The notes under the pieces were generated by a model that made no database searches, was not told the DNA's origin, and was given only the letters and a program-made list of their open reading frames with translations. A program made the position numbers and the translations under genes. 64,000 bases of DNA from Prostheceraeus crozeri (Eukaryota; Platyhelminthes; Polycladida; Euryleptidae). Shown here in pieces: positions 23,521 to 33,902 of the stretch. Location of the stretch: contig CAJQUW010004452.1 of NCBI GenBank assembly GCA_907163375.1, positions 353,136 through 417,135 of the forward strand, written 5' to 3'. Every line of letters begins with the position of its first letter. The stretch's first letter is position 1.

Positions 23521-26500
23521 TTTCGGCATAAATATTGAACAGTAAGGGTTATAGAATACGCCAAGACGTATTCTCGCCTGTTCACTCCTTTTGAACAGCG
23601 AGGATATTATCCTGAACTAGATGTGACGTAATTATGAAGTTGAAACAATAACATTCTAATTGCAGAAAATCTAATGAAAGTGAAATCTGTTTTAATGAAT
23701 TCCTATATCTAATTTCATTGACTGATTGATGGGCATATGGAGCGTTCCCTATATGACAGTCTAGGGCCGAACGGTTTCATAAATATCCAACTAACCTAAA
23801 TTTATTTGTATTTTAGAGAAAAACTTGACCGGATCTACGGGTTGATTGTGCATAATCTATTTAATCTTTCACTTGAAGTGCATGTGGTGGCTGGATCTCC
23901 CCCTCTTCAATATAGGATCCCTTTTCAATATAATCTATGCCGATGTCGGTAGGCTTAAACCACAAAAGCAACATAGAATTTGGGAAGAACATCCCTGTCA
24001 TACAGTAGGTATATTAGGTAGAGTATCAACTCAGCTTTTATTAAATCCCTGATGTGTATACACTTTCGATTTCATTCAATGGACATGAGTTGAGACCAGG
24101 TACCACCTGTGAGATATGCAAATTTTTACACTTTTGCAGAAATGTACACGAATTTGACTGATTATGATAGCAATACAAAATATAGAATAGTATTCCACAA
24201 ATCCTCCATGTCATGACAACTTGGAGAAGTAATATATTTTGTTAAATTAGCAATTCAATGGGTTACCATTACTAAAACTCAGTTTTATTATAATAAGACT
24301 ATTTTCTTAGGCGTGATCATATCACAAGCTGTCGCCGCTGAAATAACAAGGCATCATAATCATAGAAACTGATCATAATTAACTTTAAAAGATGTTAATG
24401 GTTCCACATTGCGATTACTACTCAGATTCAAGAACTGATACCAATTGTGAATCATAAAATCATGCCGATGAAAATTGAATTAAAAACATGACATCTCAAC
24501 CAAGAGGCTCTCAACTTTTCCTTGAAGACTTGCAGGGACTTGCAAGAAATCAATTTCATGAAATTCCTCATGAAATTTCCTAGGTCATCAGCTTAATTTC
24601 CGCTTAATAAAGATGTCTGCTAGCAAACATTCATTCCTTTTGATGTCCAACTTGTTTCAGACTACTTATAGCGTGGCTTCATGTCGGCAGTGCGTGAATT
24701 TGGAAAAATTTAGCTCTTTAAAAACTGTTCAAATAATTTTTTGAACAACAGGAACCCAATCTCCGTAAAAAATCATTCATTTCATATAAGATCATATAAA
24801 GATTTTCACTGTAAATAGATACTTTTTTGAGTCGACACTCTACCTACCATTTACCTACTCTATGCTCCCCGTGGTCGCTTTTGGACTAGACAAAGGACTC
24901 AAGTCCATGATCCTGCAACAAGCGATCCATTAGGTCAATTTTCAGGTTTCATTTATCAAGAGATAATGCGCTAATAGGCTTATGAGTATCAAACCTGAGG
25001 AGATCAGCGATTGGAAACAGTATTGTGAACAACAAACAAATCTCCATGCTACCAATGTTCATGATTAATACCAAAATCCAATCAAAAATTGTTGGTCTTC
25101 ACCAGGCACTCGTCTGGTTGCACCTCTTTGTCTGAACGCTCAAATCCAGAGCCCGCACAAACGTTGTGATGTAAAGCCTCAAATTTTCAAGAAAGGTTTT
25201 GTTTCACAAAATTCTGTTTCGTATTGCTGCCTGAGCCAGCTACAGCTTTTTTATCCGACTGGACATACATAATTAATATAGATACATTAATAATGTAGAT
25301 ACATGCTCTTTTCAGCTAAATATTAATGTTTTTGAAATAATCGTTTTTTGGAATACTAAGGAGTTCGCTAAATATTATTCTGTAGAGCATTTTTGTTAAG
25401 TGATTGATTATTCACGTCAGCATAATTATGTATATTTGGTAAAATCCAGCAAAAGTGGTCCCTTTTTTGTCCATTCAAAAAATTCTCGAAAATTTGAATT
25501 CTTTTGCTCCTGATAGTTGTATTTGGTTCTTGTAAGATAAATTGTGTATGCTAAACCGCAATCTAATAACTATTAGGAGACCTGTAGCCGAGTTTATGAT
25601 CTGAAGGCGTCGATGTGATGACGCTAATGTGTTGGTGATGACCTAAAGTTGATATATGCCATACACGCATGTTTTTATTTATTTTTTCTACTTCAGTTGT
25701 CATGCTGAGGACATGTACTCACAATTTGACATCTCGCAGTATTTACGATGAATTCAAAAGCTGACAATCTACTTATGGTGCAATGTAAGTAGGCTTAAAG
25801 AGCCTGCAATAGACACGATTCTAAATTCAAATTTCGAAACTGTTTCTGGCTATCATAATATACTGATTCTATGACAAGAGTTTATAGCTGAACTCATCAT
25901 GAATGCACTAAGTTGTATACCTTGTGGTTATTCTCTTGTATTCACATTACAGCGTCATGAATAGGAGTAGGCCTAGAATAGGCTTACTTGAAATAGTTAA
26001 CTATAATAAAATGAATGCCAACTAGAGGGGACACAACTGTCTCCACATCCCTTACGCAGATTTATGCTGGCATGCATGCATGTATTTATGCTTGACAATG
26101 AATTTGTAGTGTATATCCAATTAATTATATCTATAGGTTTTGAGGAAATTGTTGCACCGGTACAGAACATGAGATTCCTTTGACAGTTATATTTTTTGAA
26201 GTTTCAGTTTTAAAGTTATGGGCCAATGCATGTTTTAAGCCATAGTTTAGGATGAGTATGCATATTCATGAATAAGTGCTATGACTAGGATATAGGTGGG
26301 ATCCATTTTGGCCACATCGACTTCGAATTGCTACCTTCTGATCATGCGGTTTAAAATTAATTGAGAATGAAAATGAGTTTTGGGTCATTAGCTTGTAGAA
26401 TATATTTAGGGCTGTTGGGACAAATATTCGGTTGCTTTATTGTTGGGTTTTAGGCTTTGTTCAAGGTTTGTCTAAGCAGCCTATGTCTCTTGGATCGTTT

Positions 26501-27279
26501 TTAGCGTGATTGCTTTACAAGACGGATTCGTGATAGGCCTACACAGCATTCAACGTGCAAAACTCATCAAGGCTCTGCCAACAAAAAGTCGTTAACATTT
26601 TTTAAGATAATGTGATGATAAATAATTAATAAAGACTTGAATTTAAGTGTGCTTGATGAGACATCTGCTCCCATGAAAGGTCTTGGTCTCTCCAAAAACA
26701 TACACGGAAGACATATGCATGTACATGTAGGCCTAACAAATCATAATAATGTACAATAAATAATCATAAATGCTATTCATCAGCAAAATTTGCCATAATG
26801 TACAATGCGCAAGCTCAAGCTCATCGGCATGCTTCATAATGCCATTCAAGGTAGAACTACTAACCTACTCTACTATTTTGTTACCACATCATCGTGATCC
26901 TTAAAAGATAGGCACCAAAGCAATGGCATTTAATCCACAGCATCAAAATGCTGCTGGAGTGAAATCTAACGTTAGGTATATAGCATTTGAGTGCAGCATG
27001 AAAAAGATATTGGCAGAGTATTGGAATGATTATAATTTATGTTGTGTTCTTTACCAGATTTTAATTGAGAATTGATAAAATTAGCTCAATCTATAGTCTA
27101 GGCCTCTTGCTTGCCTGAAGAGATTGCTAAGGTCTAGACTTGATATAAGCTATGTGAAACTTTATAAAACATATCGACCTTTATATAAATATCAGTTACA
27201 TATAGTATTAAAATAAATCAGGTAGCCTACTTAAAAGGTCGAATGACATAATACAAGATGCTCGCATAGCTTTCAATAC
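23521..27279. other. Intergenic, nothing recognised
   Basis: About 3.8 kb of AT-rich DNA up to the Polinton target site. No gene recognised; scattered AGGCCTA words at 26-27 kb. Confidence 0.45.
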
Positions 27280-27285
27280 CAGCTG
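27280..27285. repeat. Target-site duplication CAGCTG (left)
   Basis: CAGCTG directly abuts the AG start of the left terminal inverted repeat and recurs at 47089-47094. Polintons characteristically duplicate 6 bp. The word is palindromic, so it matches in either orientation. Confidence 0.85.
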
Positions 27286-27328
27286 AGTAGTAATCCCATC
27301 CCAAAAGGAAGCACAAAATGTGCAACGA

Positions 27329-27482
27329 TGAGTCATCATGTAGACTCAGCCCCGTGACCTCGCGTGACCTTAGGGAATGACCTCGCCTGACTTAAGGTGA
27401 TGACCTCGCGTGACCTTAGGTGAAATCCCATCCCAAAAGGAAGCACAAAATGTGCAACGATGAGTCATCATGCTGACTCAGC
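27329..27482 (+). promoter_or_regulatory. AP-1 / Maf-like site clusters in TIR
   Basis: TGAGTCA occurs at 27329 and at 27461, each followed a few bases later by an inverted TGACTCA-type word; at 27471-27482 this reads TGCTGACTCAGC, matching most of a Maf recognition element. A third copy starts at 27670. Mirror copies lie at about 46753, 46893 and 47025 in the right arm. Binding is inferred from motif only. Confidence 0.5.
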
Positions 27483-27659
27483 CCCGTGACCTCGCGTGAC
27501 CTTAGGTGATGACCTCGCGTGACCTTAGGTGATGACCTCGCGTGACCTTATGTGATGACCTCGCGTGACCTTATGTGATCACCTCGCGTGACCTTAGGTG
27601 ATGACCTCGCGTGACCTTAGGGGATGACCTCACGTGACCTTAGGTGATGACCTCGCGTG
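27354..27659 (+). repeat. Tandem array of AGGTCA direct repeats (DR4), left TIR
   Basis: Units of about 22-23 bp built on TGACCTCGCGTGACCT. Read on the minus strand each unit is AGGTCA-CGCG-AGGTCA, the direct-repeat-4 arrangement recognised by some nuclear receptors. There are three units at 27354-27423 and about eight at 27483-27659, some degenerate. Confidence 0.8.
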
Positions 27660-29515
27660 TAAGCAACGATGAGTCATCATGCTGACTCAGGCCCCCCTCT
27701 GGAAGGAAGGTGAGGGAGAACGCCAAGGATGTGATGGAAGGATGGGTCCGAGAGGAAGAAACTGTCCCCCCCCCGACGACGACTCAACCGACCAAGTCGG
27801 TCATCCCATCGTGTTCCTCATCGAAAATGGAGTGTTTGACATTTTCATGAAAAATCCCCCCCCCCCCCGACGACGACTCAACCGACCAAGTTGGTCATCC
27901 CATCGTGTTCCTCATCGAAAATGGAATGTTTGACATTTTCATTAAAAATCGCCCCCCCCCCCCAACGACTCAATCGACCAAGTTAGTTGAAAAGACCAAA
28001 GTTGTTCAGAATCATGTGAAACAAACTTCTATCAAGGTTTCAGGTTGAAATTCGCACAAAATTTTTTTTCGAAAATTTTCGTCACCTTGGGCCTCGACAC
28101 TTAGGATTTTTTCGTGAAAAAAAAATTTCAAACTGTTAGAATTGAGCTCCGAGACCCATCTCATCGTGTTTGTCGTCAAAAGTTGGGTCGGTGAAAAATC
28201 GCCCCCCCACCCCCCGACGACTCAACCGACCAAGTTGGTCGAAAACTCCAAAATTGCTCAGAAAGGTGTGAAATGGACTTTGGTGAGGTTTTCAGTCGGA
28301 AAAATTTTTTGAAAAATTTTTCACTACGGTGGTTTTTCAAGTCCAAATGTGAAATGTCGCTTTTTTAGCCAACTTTGACGATTTCTCACTCAGGAATGGA
28401 AGTGAGTGAAGACGTCGGGTTTCTTTTACGGGCAAGACTGCACTTTGTTTTCTAGGCTCCTTCATTTTGAGACCTATGGCAGGCTCTGTTTCCAAATGAG
28501 AGCTTGTTTAAAATCGAATGTTTGCGCATTTTCCAAGACTTTGGTTATTTTTGAAGAAATGGGCGAGTGTTTTAAGTCAACTTCTGGTGATCGGAGAAAG
28601 TTGAGGGATGGCTTCCATGAAACCTGAGTGTGAGAAGACTACCCTATCAAAATTTGAAGTCAATCGGAGCACTAGAACCGGAGATAGACGTGTTTAAAGA
28701 TTTGGATGATGGATATTGCGTCATCAGCTGATCGCCACAAACTATATAAGTGGAATCTCTGCTTGTGGAAGTCAGTTCTCCCCCCCCCGACTGGGTTGGG
28801 GTAGGTGAACTCCGGAGCTCCGATGATAGCATCGGACATTCCAAATTTCGGGTTTCCGTAGGAAACCGAGTAGGAAACCGACTTAGAAAATTTCAATGCT
28901 GATATCAGCTGAGGCGTCAGACTTAAAGGTTCGCCAGGAGATGGCCTTCGTCTCCAAGGCCATAAAAGACTCCAAAACTTTAAAGGCTTGCAACTTTGCT
29001 TCTACAAGTCCGTCTGACTTGATTCAAAAGGTTCGATCGCTATTCATCAGACCTATATTGACAGACTACTTATAAAATTTCATAAGTAGCGCTAAAAAGT
29101 TGAAGACTTTAAATTCATTATTTCTGGAGGTTTTCTGGGGTTTTCGACCCTGCTGAAGTCAACTAAAGGATTTGGAATGATGCCTGAGCCACATATGAAC
29201 CAAGAGGCTTTTCACTGAAAGCGAGCATGACACGGAGAGTTTTGCTGTAATATTCCACTGACAGGGTGTTCCTTCGGGACGCGGATGATGCCGTAGTGAT
29301 AAGTGTGGCAAGGGAGTGTGTCTTATTTTAGACCGAAACCGCTGGGGCAACTCATGTTGGGCATTTGACACAGTTCTCAACGTAGCACTTTGCACGCCAA
29401 TCGGTTGAGTCTTAGCCATCTTGTCATGGGTGGCATCTAAACATCTCCATTGCAAAACGCTTGTGAATCACGGCTTGCTATCCCTGTCAACGGCTTGCTA
29501 TCAAGCTGATCAAAG

Positions 29516-30003
29516 CAACGACTTGGGATGTTTCCTCTTGTAGATAACTCCACCGGTTTTTATGTCAAAATCGGGGCCCGGATACCAACTTAGTGACATG
29601 ACGCACGCTCTGTCCGCCCGAGGTTGGATTTGTGGGTCGAGGCCTTGGAGCTGGAATAAGATCCCCTCTGAGTAATGCCTGTAACGGATTCAATAGCTTA
29701 ACACCTAAACGCTTGCTATCAACCTGGCTTCTGCTATCAGGCCTTTGTGAAATCTCGTCTAGCCTCAGTAACTCAGGGTTGGCAACGTCTATCGTTTGTC
29801 ATTGTAACTTAGTAAAAATGAGACGGTTACTGCAGGCATTGACGTCAAACCTTTTCGCGTCATAGAGTAACCCGTCTTTGTGTTGGGAGTGTGTTACTGA
29901 AAGCATGGTGACTGCCGATGCCCATACATGATAAACCTCTGTTGTCATGTCAAACGCATGGCCAAATAAGGAAGGTCTGAATCATGGCTTTGTGCTCGCC
30001 GGG
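29516..30003. other. Noncoding inner flank of left TIR
   Basis: No gene recognised. Weak similarity to the right side continues for a short distance (AACTCCACCGGTTTT near 29548, mirrored near 45152), so the TIR fades rather than stops. Confidence 0.5.
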
Positions 30004-30010
30004 TATATAA
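30004..30010 (+). promoter_or_regulatory. TATA box of small early gene 1
   Basis: TATATAA 45 bp upstream of the ATG at 30049, followed by CA-rich initiator-like sequence. Confidence 0.55.
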
Positions 30011-30048
30011 ACCGCGTCTTCTCGCACAACTTCATTTTATACTCCATC

Positions 30049-30324
30049 ATGCCGACGCCGAACACTCTAGTCAGCTCTCCTGACAAGTCTCGGTTAAAGC
30101 CGAGAAATTTATTTCAAGAGTTTTCACAGATGGAAGAGCGAGAGAGATTGTGGAACAATCTTGCTCGAATTGGTTCATCGGCTGTTGATGATGATACCGA
30201 TTCAACAGAGTGGGGCTATATATCGCCCTCTGACAGTCGGGTGGTAGTAAAGGAGGTCGATGCCGCTGACATAGAGAGACTAAGAGTCTCTCTCAGCAGG
30301 ATCGGCCAGTCCCACCCAAGTTAG
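30049..30324 (+). CDS. Small acidic protein of element 1, unknown function
   Basis: A 91-codon frame beginning MPTPNTLVSSPDKSR. An ATG further upstream (29947) also opens the frame, but the TATA box at 30004 places transcription start after it, so this internal ATG is preferred. The protein is hydrophilic, with a charged helix-like middle (EERERLWNNLARIG), an acidic stretch (DDDTDSTEWG) and a second LARIG-like helix near the end (LRVSLSRIG). No known domain is recognised. It lies just inside the left TIR, on the opposite strand from the structural genes, where regulatory genes would be expected. Confidence 0.5.
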   Translation: MPTPNTLVSSPDKSRLKPRNLFQEFSQMEERERLWNNLARIGSSAVDDDTDSTEWGYISPSDSRVVVKEVDAADIERLRVSLSRIGQSHPS

Positions 30325-30439
30325 ACGATAGTCTTTTTAGAAACATAAGATTAACTTTCATACATGCAACACATTCTTTCATCACCCTTCGTCGGGAACG
30401 CCCCATTAACCCTCTTAAGGGCTACATTCTAATGCAGCT

Positions 30440-30650
30440 AAAGCGGTCCCAAGCCCGCCACATATCTTCGGATATGGAATGCAGAGGGGAAGAACAAATG
30501 ATGAAATGGGAGGCCACCCTTGCACCACATGCAACACACCAGACTTCTCTCTTTAGTAGTGACCAAGCTGTTGCGAGTGTAGTCAGAAAGTTTATCAAGT
30601 TGTACAAAAGTTTTTACTGCAACACAGGTTGATAAAGTGATAATGTAGTC
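30440..30650 (-). repeat. Inner inverted repeat, left copy
   Basis: Read on the minus strand, this stretch resembles about 44545-44830. Shared words include ATCAACCTGTGTTGCAGTAAA, GATA(A/C)ACTTTCTGA and CCCTCCCATTTCATC-like. It is a diverged second inverted-repeat layer inside the main TIRs, probably derived from duplicated promoter DNA. Confidence 0.5.
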
Positions 30651-30707
30651 TTCATCTAAATTAGAATCATTCTGATTGGTTGTTGAGGAATTCATTGTTG
30701 AAAAACA

Positions 30708-30714
30708 TATAAAA
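30708..30714 (+). promoter_or_regulatory. TATA box of small early gene 2
   Basis: TATAAAA 45 bp before the ATG at 30753, with TTCTCATTCTCATC between them; the same TCATTCTCA word follows TATA-like sequences at 31204 and near 44824. Confidence 0.55.
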
Positions 30715-30752
30715 GTCAGAAAATTGAAACAGTTCTCATTCTCATCTATCTC

Positions 30753-31013
30753 ATGATGGAAGGTACATCTCCCGCCTTAGAGATCTTTAACAAAATATTT
30801 GAAGTCATTGACGAGTGGGATCAAGACAAGTGTGAACAGGAGGAAGAGTCCCGCAAGAAAGTCGTCGTCATTGAAAAAATTGTGTGGACTAATGGGGAAT
30901 TCACGCCAAAAACGACGCGTAGGAGAAAAGTGCCCGATGCCCCAAAACGACCAAGGTGCTACAAAGTCTACAATGACTTCGAGGTTATTCCGCTTGACTT
31001 TTCCTCGCTATAA
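30753..31013 (+). CDS. Small charged protein of element 1, unknown function
   Basis: An 86-codon frame with its own TATA box (30708) and an AATAAA signal at 31035-31040, just after the stop. The N-terminal half is an acidic amphipathic segment (EIFNKIFEVIDEWDQDKCEQEEE). The second half is strongly basic and proline-containing (TPKTTRRRKVPDAPKRPR), as in small DNA- or protein-binding adaptors. No family is recognised. The compact promoter-ORF-poly(A) arrangement is the main evidence that it is a gene. Confidence 0.55.
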   Translation: MMEGTSPALEIFNKIFEVIDEWDQDKCEQEEESRKKVVVIEKIVWTNGEFTPKTTRRRKVPDAPKRPRCYKVYNDFEVIPLDFSSL

Positions 31014-31034
31014 AGTATATGAGATTCAATTATA

Positions 31035-31040
31035 AATAAA
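31035..31040 (+). terminator. Poly(A) signal of small gene 2
   Basis: AATAAA 22 bp after the stop codon at 31013. Confidence 0.55.
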
Positions 31041-31440
31041 CCTACATATCAAATGTCTTTGTTTTGCAATGTATTGATCTAGAAATGGAAATAAATGGAG
31101 GAATTTACATATGGGGTTAGTTAGAACATTTATTATCGGTCTACTTTTCTATCAAAAGGGATCGCACCATTAGAGAAGATAGAAAATGATTTCGTATACG
31201 TGTGGTATAAGAGTGACAAGCAGAACTCATAGCTCATTCTCAGATAACGTTGCTTCAATTGATTCACCTAAGATCATTTTTCATATGTTGAATGATTTCT
31301 AGTAACTATGTTAAGTGTCTAGATGATAGGATATCTTATTCTAGCAATAGCTCCCAATCGACACTATGCTTACTCGATGATCATTTCGAAGCCATGTAGT
31401 TTATATGAAGGAAAAACAACACTGTCATGATACACATTTA
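31041..31440. other. Noncoding, with a promoter-like relic
   Basis: GGTATAAG at about 31203 is followed by AGCAGAACTCATAGCTCATTCTCA. Almost the same sequence is found at about 44830-44860, without a usable gene downstream in either place. Confidence 0.4.
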
Positions 31441-31775
31441 TTAAAAAGAAATATAAGCAATACGTTTTGCAATTAGACAGTACATTACGTCTACCAAGTC
31501 AAACTCTTCTTGATTGCCCGGCTGACTAGAGGGAGAAAAGAAGTCTAGCCAGCTCCGGAGAGTCTCAACACACCGCTCCATCATGACGTCCTTTGGAGAC
31601 ACACTCAGGAAGGCAGCCCTGATTGTATCAGTACTGTCCTCTTCATTGCGGAAATGATGATGATTTCCTCATCCAACTGTAGCGGCTCGACCTCACCATC
31701 GTAAATAGATTTCACTTGCCTATTGCGTGGGGCATTGGGCATGGGTAAGGCATAGGTGTTCGTTGATGTATCCAT
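31441..31775 (-). pseudogene. Small gene of element 1 broken by a frameshift
   Basis: The minus strand opens at ATG 31775-31773 (MDTSTNTYALPMPN...) and runs to a TGA at 31607-31605. A second frame takes over within a CATCATCAT run at about 31656-31664. It continues as a coherent acidic/amphipathic protein (RNEEDSTDTIRAAFLSVS, then RSWLDFFSPSSQPG) to TAA at 31443-31441. Together they describe one gene of about 110 codons with a single frameshift. The function is unknown; the repeat run is a plausible slippage site. Confidence 0.5.
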
Positions 31776-31891
31776 TTTAATGATATTATGAGGAAATGGT
31801 CATTGCACCGCACTTACATAGATTCTCTCTCCCTGCTTCGCGCTCTCTCATTGGACGACAGCCATTTATCAATCACAATGCATCATTCTCA

Positions 31892-31898
31892 TATATAG
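31892..31898 (+). promoter_or_regulatory. TATA box of small early gene 3
   Basis: TATATAG 39 bp before the ATG at 31931, with a CATTTCACTATCATAG initiator-like stretch in between. Confidence 0.5.
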
Positions 31899-31930
31899 AG
31901 AAGAGTGTCTTGCATTTCACTATCATAGCC

Positions 31931-32116
31931 ATGTCCGACACAGAGGAAACATTCACACCTCTTGCTAGCTCAACTCCTACGAAGAAGGAAGTTGAGAGAA
32001 AGTTTCAACAAAAAGAGGAAGAGGAAGAGAGACAAATGATTGAAGGCTGCAAGCAGCTCATTCTACAAACGATTGAGAGTGAGCCTTTCATAAACGAGGC
32101 TGACTTTCAGGAGTGA
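31931..32116 (+). CDS. Small acidic coiled-coil-like protein, unknown function
   Basis: A 61-codon frame starting MSDTEETFTPLASSTPTKKE. The start is chosen because the TATA box at 31892 lies downstream of the more distal in-frame start. The middle is a long charged helix (RKFQQKEEEEERQMIEG) followed by a short hydrophobic helix. No domain recognised. It is the third plus-strand mini-gene with a TATA box about 40-45 bp before its ATG, which supports a shared early-type promoter design. Confidence 0.5.
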   Translation: MSDTEETFTPLASSTPTKKEVERKFQQKEEEEERQMIEGCKQLILQTIESEPFINEADFQE

Positions 32117-32232
32117 AAAGCCCTTTGATGAGACCAGAGCATGCCCCAAACGGTCTTTATGAGACCACGGCCTTAACGGCCACCTAATCAAGAAAGAAAA
32201 GACATTGACTGAGCCACACGCAACATACAGAT

Positions 32233-33867
32233 TTAATGATTTGATGTTATCTGACGAAAATGAAGTGTTAAGACAGTACGACCACCAATGAATTGAATAG
32301 GATTACCACTATCATCATAGATACCAAATTTGCAATGGGATAATCGTGATACATTGACTGGAATGTGTACCTTGTTCAGGAACTCCCTATGCATGGTCAC
32401 ACAAAAGTCGCCACTGTCAATAGGAATATATCTTAAAAGGGGAACCCTTTGACCACCAACTTGTGTTGAATGGATAAAGTTAGTGTAAATGTAAAAGTGA
32501 TTGATATTCATATCGAGCAAGGATGTTGAGCCACAGTACTTCTCGTCGTAGAATATGTCACGTTTGAATCCTGAAATCTTTGTTAACTCTTTTGAAATGT
32601 GAATGACCGTTTTACCATGTACACTGATACAGAATGTATTTGCTTTAGGATCATAGTCAAAATGATATGAGTGTAGATTTGACACACCCTTGTTCAAGTA
32701 TGTACAAACATCATAGCCATTGCTATAATGCTTTGGAGGTATCGGTAACTTTTCATTTGGCTTCCATGTAAGACTGGGACGTAAAACAAGGTCTGTGCGT
32801 TTGAAATAAAGGACCATTCGGCAATCGGATTGCTGTTCAGATGTTATTTTCACATTCCCCCATTCGTGGTATGACCATAAGACGTCTGTTTTTAAAGAGA
32901 GCAAATCGCGAAATTTAGAATTGATGTGAACAAATCCAATGTGTGAACGCTCATAATCATTTCGGAAATCAATCCTTGCTATATTGTATACTCGAGTGAT
33001 GGACATAGATAATCCATTTATTTCATTTACCTGTTTGATCAAGTCATCAACAGTACCAGATTTAAAAAGCACAAAGCGCTCATGCATGCGATCAAGGGGA
33101 AGAAGGGTAATATTAAATTTTTTCCTGTGCCAATGTGGATATTTCTTAATCTGCTTTGATACTTTCATGGACACTTGAGCTCTCAAAGGGAAGGCGCCAC
33201 CTCCTTTTACTTCTGCAAATTTTGCGATAGGTAGAAGGAAACGTGATTTAGGATTTAATATCCTTTGCAGAGGTCCACTCACATAAAATCCATGGGAAAT
33301 AGTAGTCGGTCTCTTGTAGAGTGTAACTTTATGTAGATTTGGATCCATCTGCCAGAACCATAGTTCCTTTGCCAAATCATTCATAACATTCAATAGGCGT
33401 TGAATTTTCATATAATAGTATGTTTGCTTTAAACGATGACGGAATGATGGGTTTGTAGGTTGTTTCCATTTCAGTGGTGTAGCATTTTTAGCAATGGGTA
33501 TGTCTGTATCTGCAGTGATAATTAAAGTAGGACCATTTACAATCTCATCAACAGCTCGCTTTCCCCGACGGGTGTTTACTGTAGGAATAGAATTCCACTC
33601 TGCTGCATGTTCATTCAAGTTGTAGGTGTGTACTTTATCATTTCGCTCTAGTTTTGGAAAGTACAAGTCTTGATTCGTTGCAGTGCCTAATGTAATCTCT
33701 TCATTTGCAATGGTTCTTATATTATTCACATAGCTCAAATCTTGCAGGGCTACTTCCCAATCTCCATTTAAGTCAATCGGCTGTGTTAAATCAGTCTCAA
33801 ACTCGGCAGCTGTATTTTCATATCGCTCAGGTTGAGCATTACTGGGAAACACTGCTGTAAACTCCAT
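32233..33867 (-). CDS. Penton-like minor capsid protein of element 1
   Basis: An intact 544-codon frame, the longest in element 1. The start (MEFTAVFPSNAQPERY...) and the phrase DLNGDWEVALQDLSY are typical of the large uncharacterised proteins that accompany Polinton capsid genes. The C-terminal third has the same pattern as the 262-residue protein at 56931 in element 2: a strand, then an I-x-L-TKISGF-type turn, then HFYIYTNF, then YIPIDSG, and finally a GIYDDSGNPI...G strand set. I infer a penton/vertex jelly-roll protein of the particle. The distance to the next gene is 30 bp, with a TAAGCAAA word just before the start. Confidence 0.65.
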   Translation of the reverse strand: MEFTAVFPSNAQPERYENTAAEFETDLTQPIDLNGDWEVALQDLSYVNNIRTIANEEITLGTATNQDLYFPKLERNDKVHTYNLNEHAAEWNSIPTVNTRRGKRAVDEIVNGPTLIITADTDIPIAKNATPLKWKQPTNPSFRHRLKQTYYYMKIQRLLNVMNDLAKELWFWQMDPNLHKVTLYKRPTTISHGFYVSGPLQRILNPKSRFLLPIAKFAEVKGGGAFPLRAQVSMKVSKQIKKYPHWHRKKFNITLLPLDRMHERFVLFKSGTVDDLIKQVNEINGLSMSITRVYNIARIDFRNDYERSHIGFVHINSKFRDLLSLKTDVLWSYHEWGNVKITSEQQSDCRMVLYFKRTDLVLRPSLTWKPNEKLPIPPKHYSNGYDVCTYLNKGVSNLHSYHFDYDPKANTFCISVHGKTVIHISKELTKISGFKRDIFYDEKYCGSTSLLDMNINHFYIYTNFIHSTQVGGQRVPLLRYIPIDSGDFCVTMHREFLNKVHIPVNVSRLSHCKFGIYDDSGNPIQFIGGRTVLTLHFRQITSNH

Positions 33868-33892
33868 GTTAAAGTATCAACATAAAGTGTCG

Positions 33893-33902
33893 TTTGCTTA
33901 GG
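33893..33902 (-). promoter_or_regulatory. CCTAAGCAAA element upstream of the penton-like gene
   Basis: The minus strand reads CCTAAGCAAA 26 bp before the ATG at 33867. The same core (TAAGCAAA) precedes three other genes at 34478, 34496 and 37155. It is a candidate gene-start or late promoter signal. Confidence 0.4.

Larger units (their letters stand above)
27286..29515 (+). repeat. Left terminal inverted repeat of element 1
   Basis: About 2.23 kb matching 45177-47088 inverted with high identity. It contains a duplicated end module (27291-27423 and again from 27424), AGGTCA-type arrays, AP-1/Maf-like words, four repeats of a C-run plus GACGACTCAACCGACCAAG at 27.76-28.25 kb, and noncoding sequence to the inner border. 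It carries a segment of about 134 bp at roughly 29119-29252 that is absent from the right arm. Confidence 0.9.

Noticed and set aside
27679-27933. Proline-rich open frame over C-runs in the TIR
   Set aside because: Produced by homopolymer C tracts and a 94-bp repeat; not protein-like, and the mirror arm does not keep the frame.
28406-28627. 73-codon open frame in the left TIR, with an almost identical mirror frame at 45939-46160
   Set aside because: It is duplicated only because the TIR arms are near-identical; there is no promoter, domain or codon signal, and neighbouring frames in both arms behave the same way.
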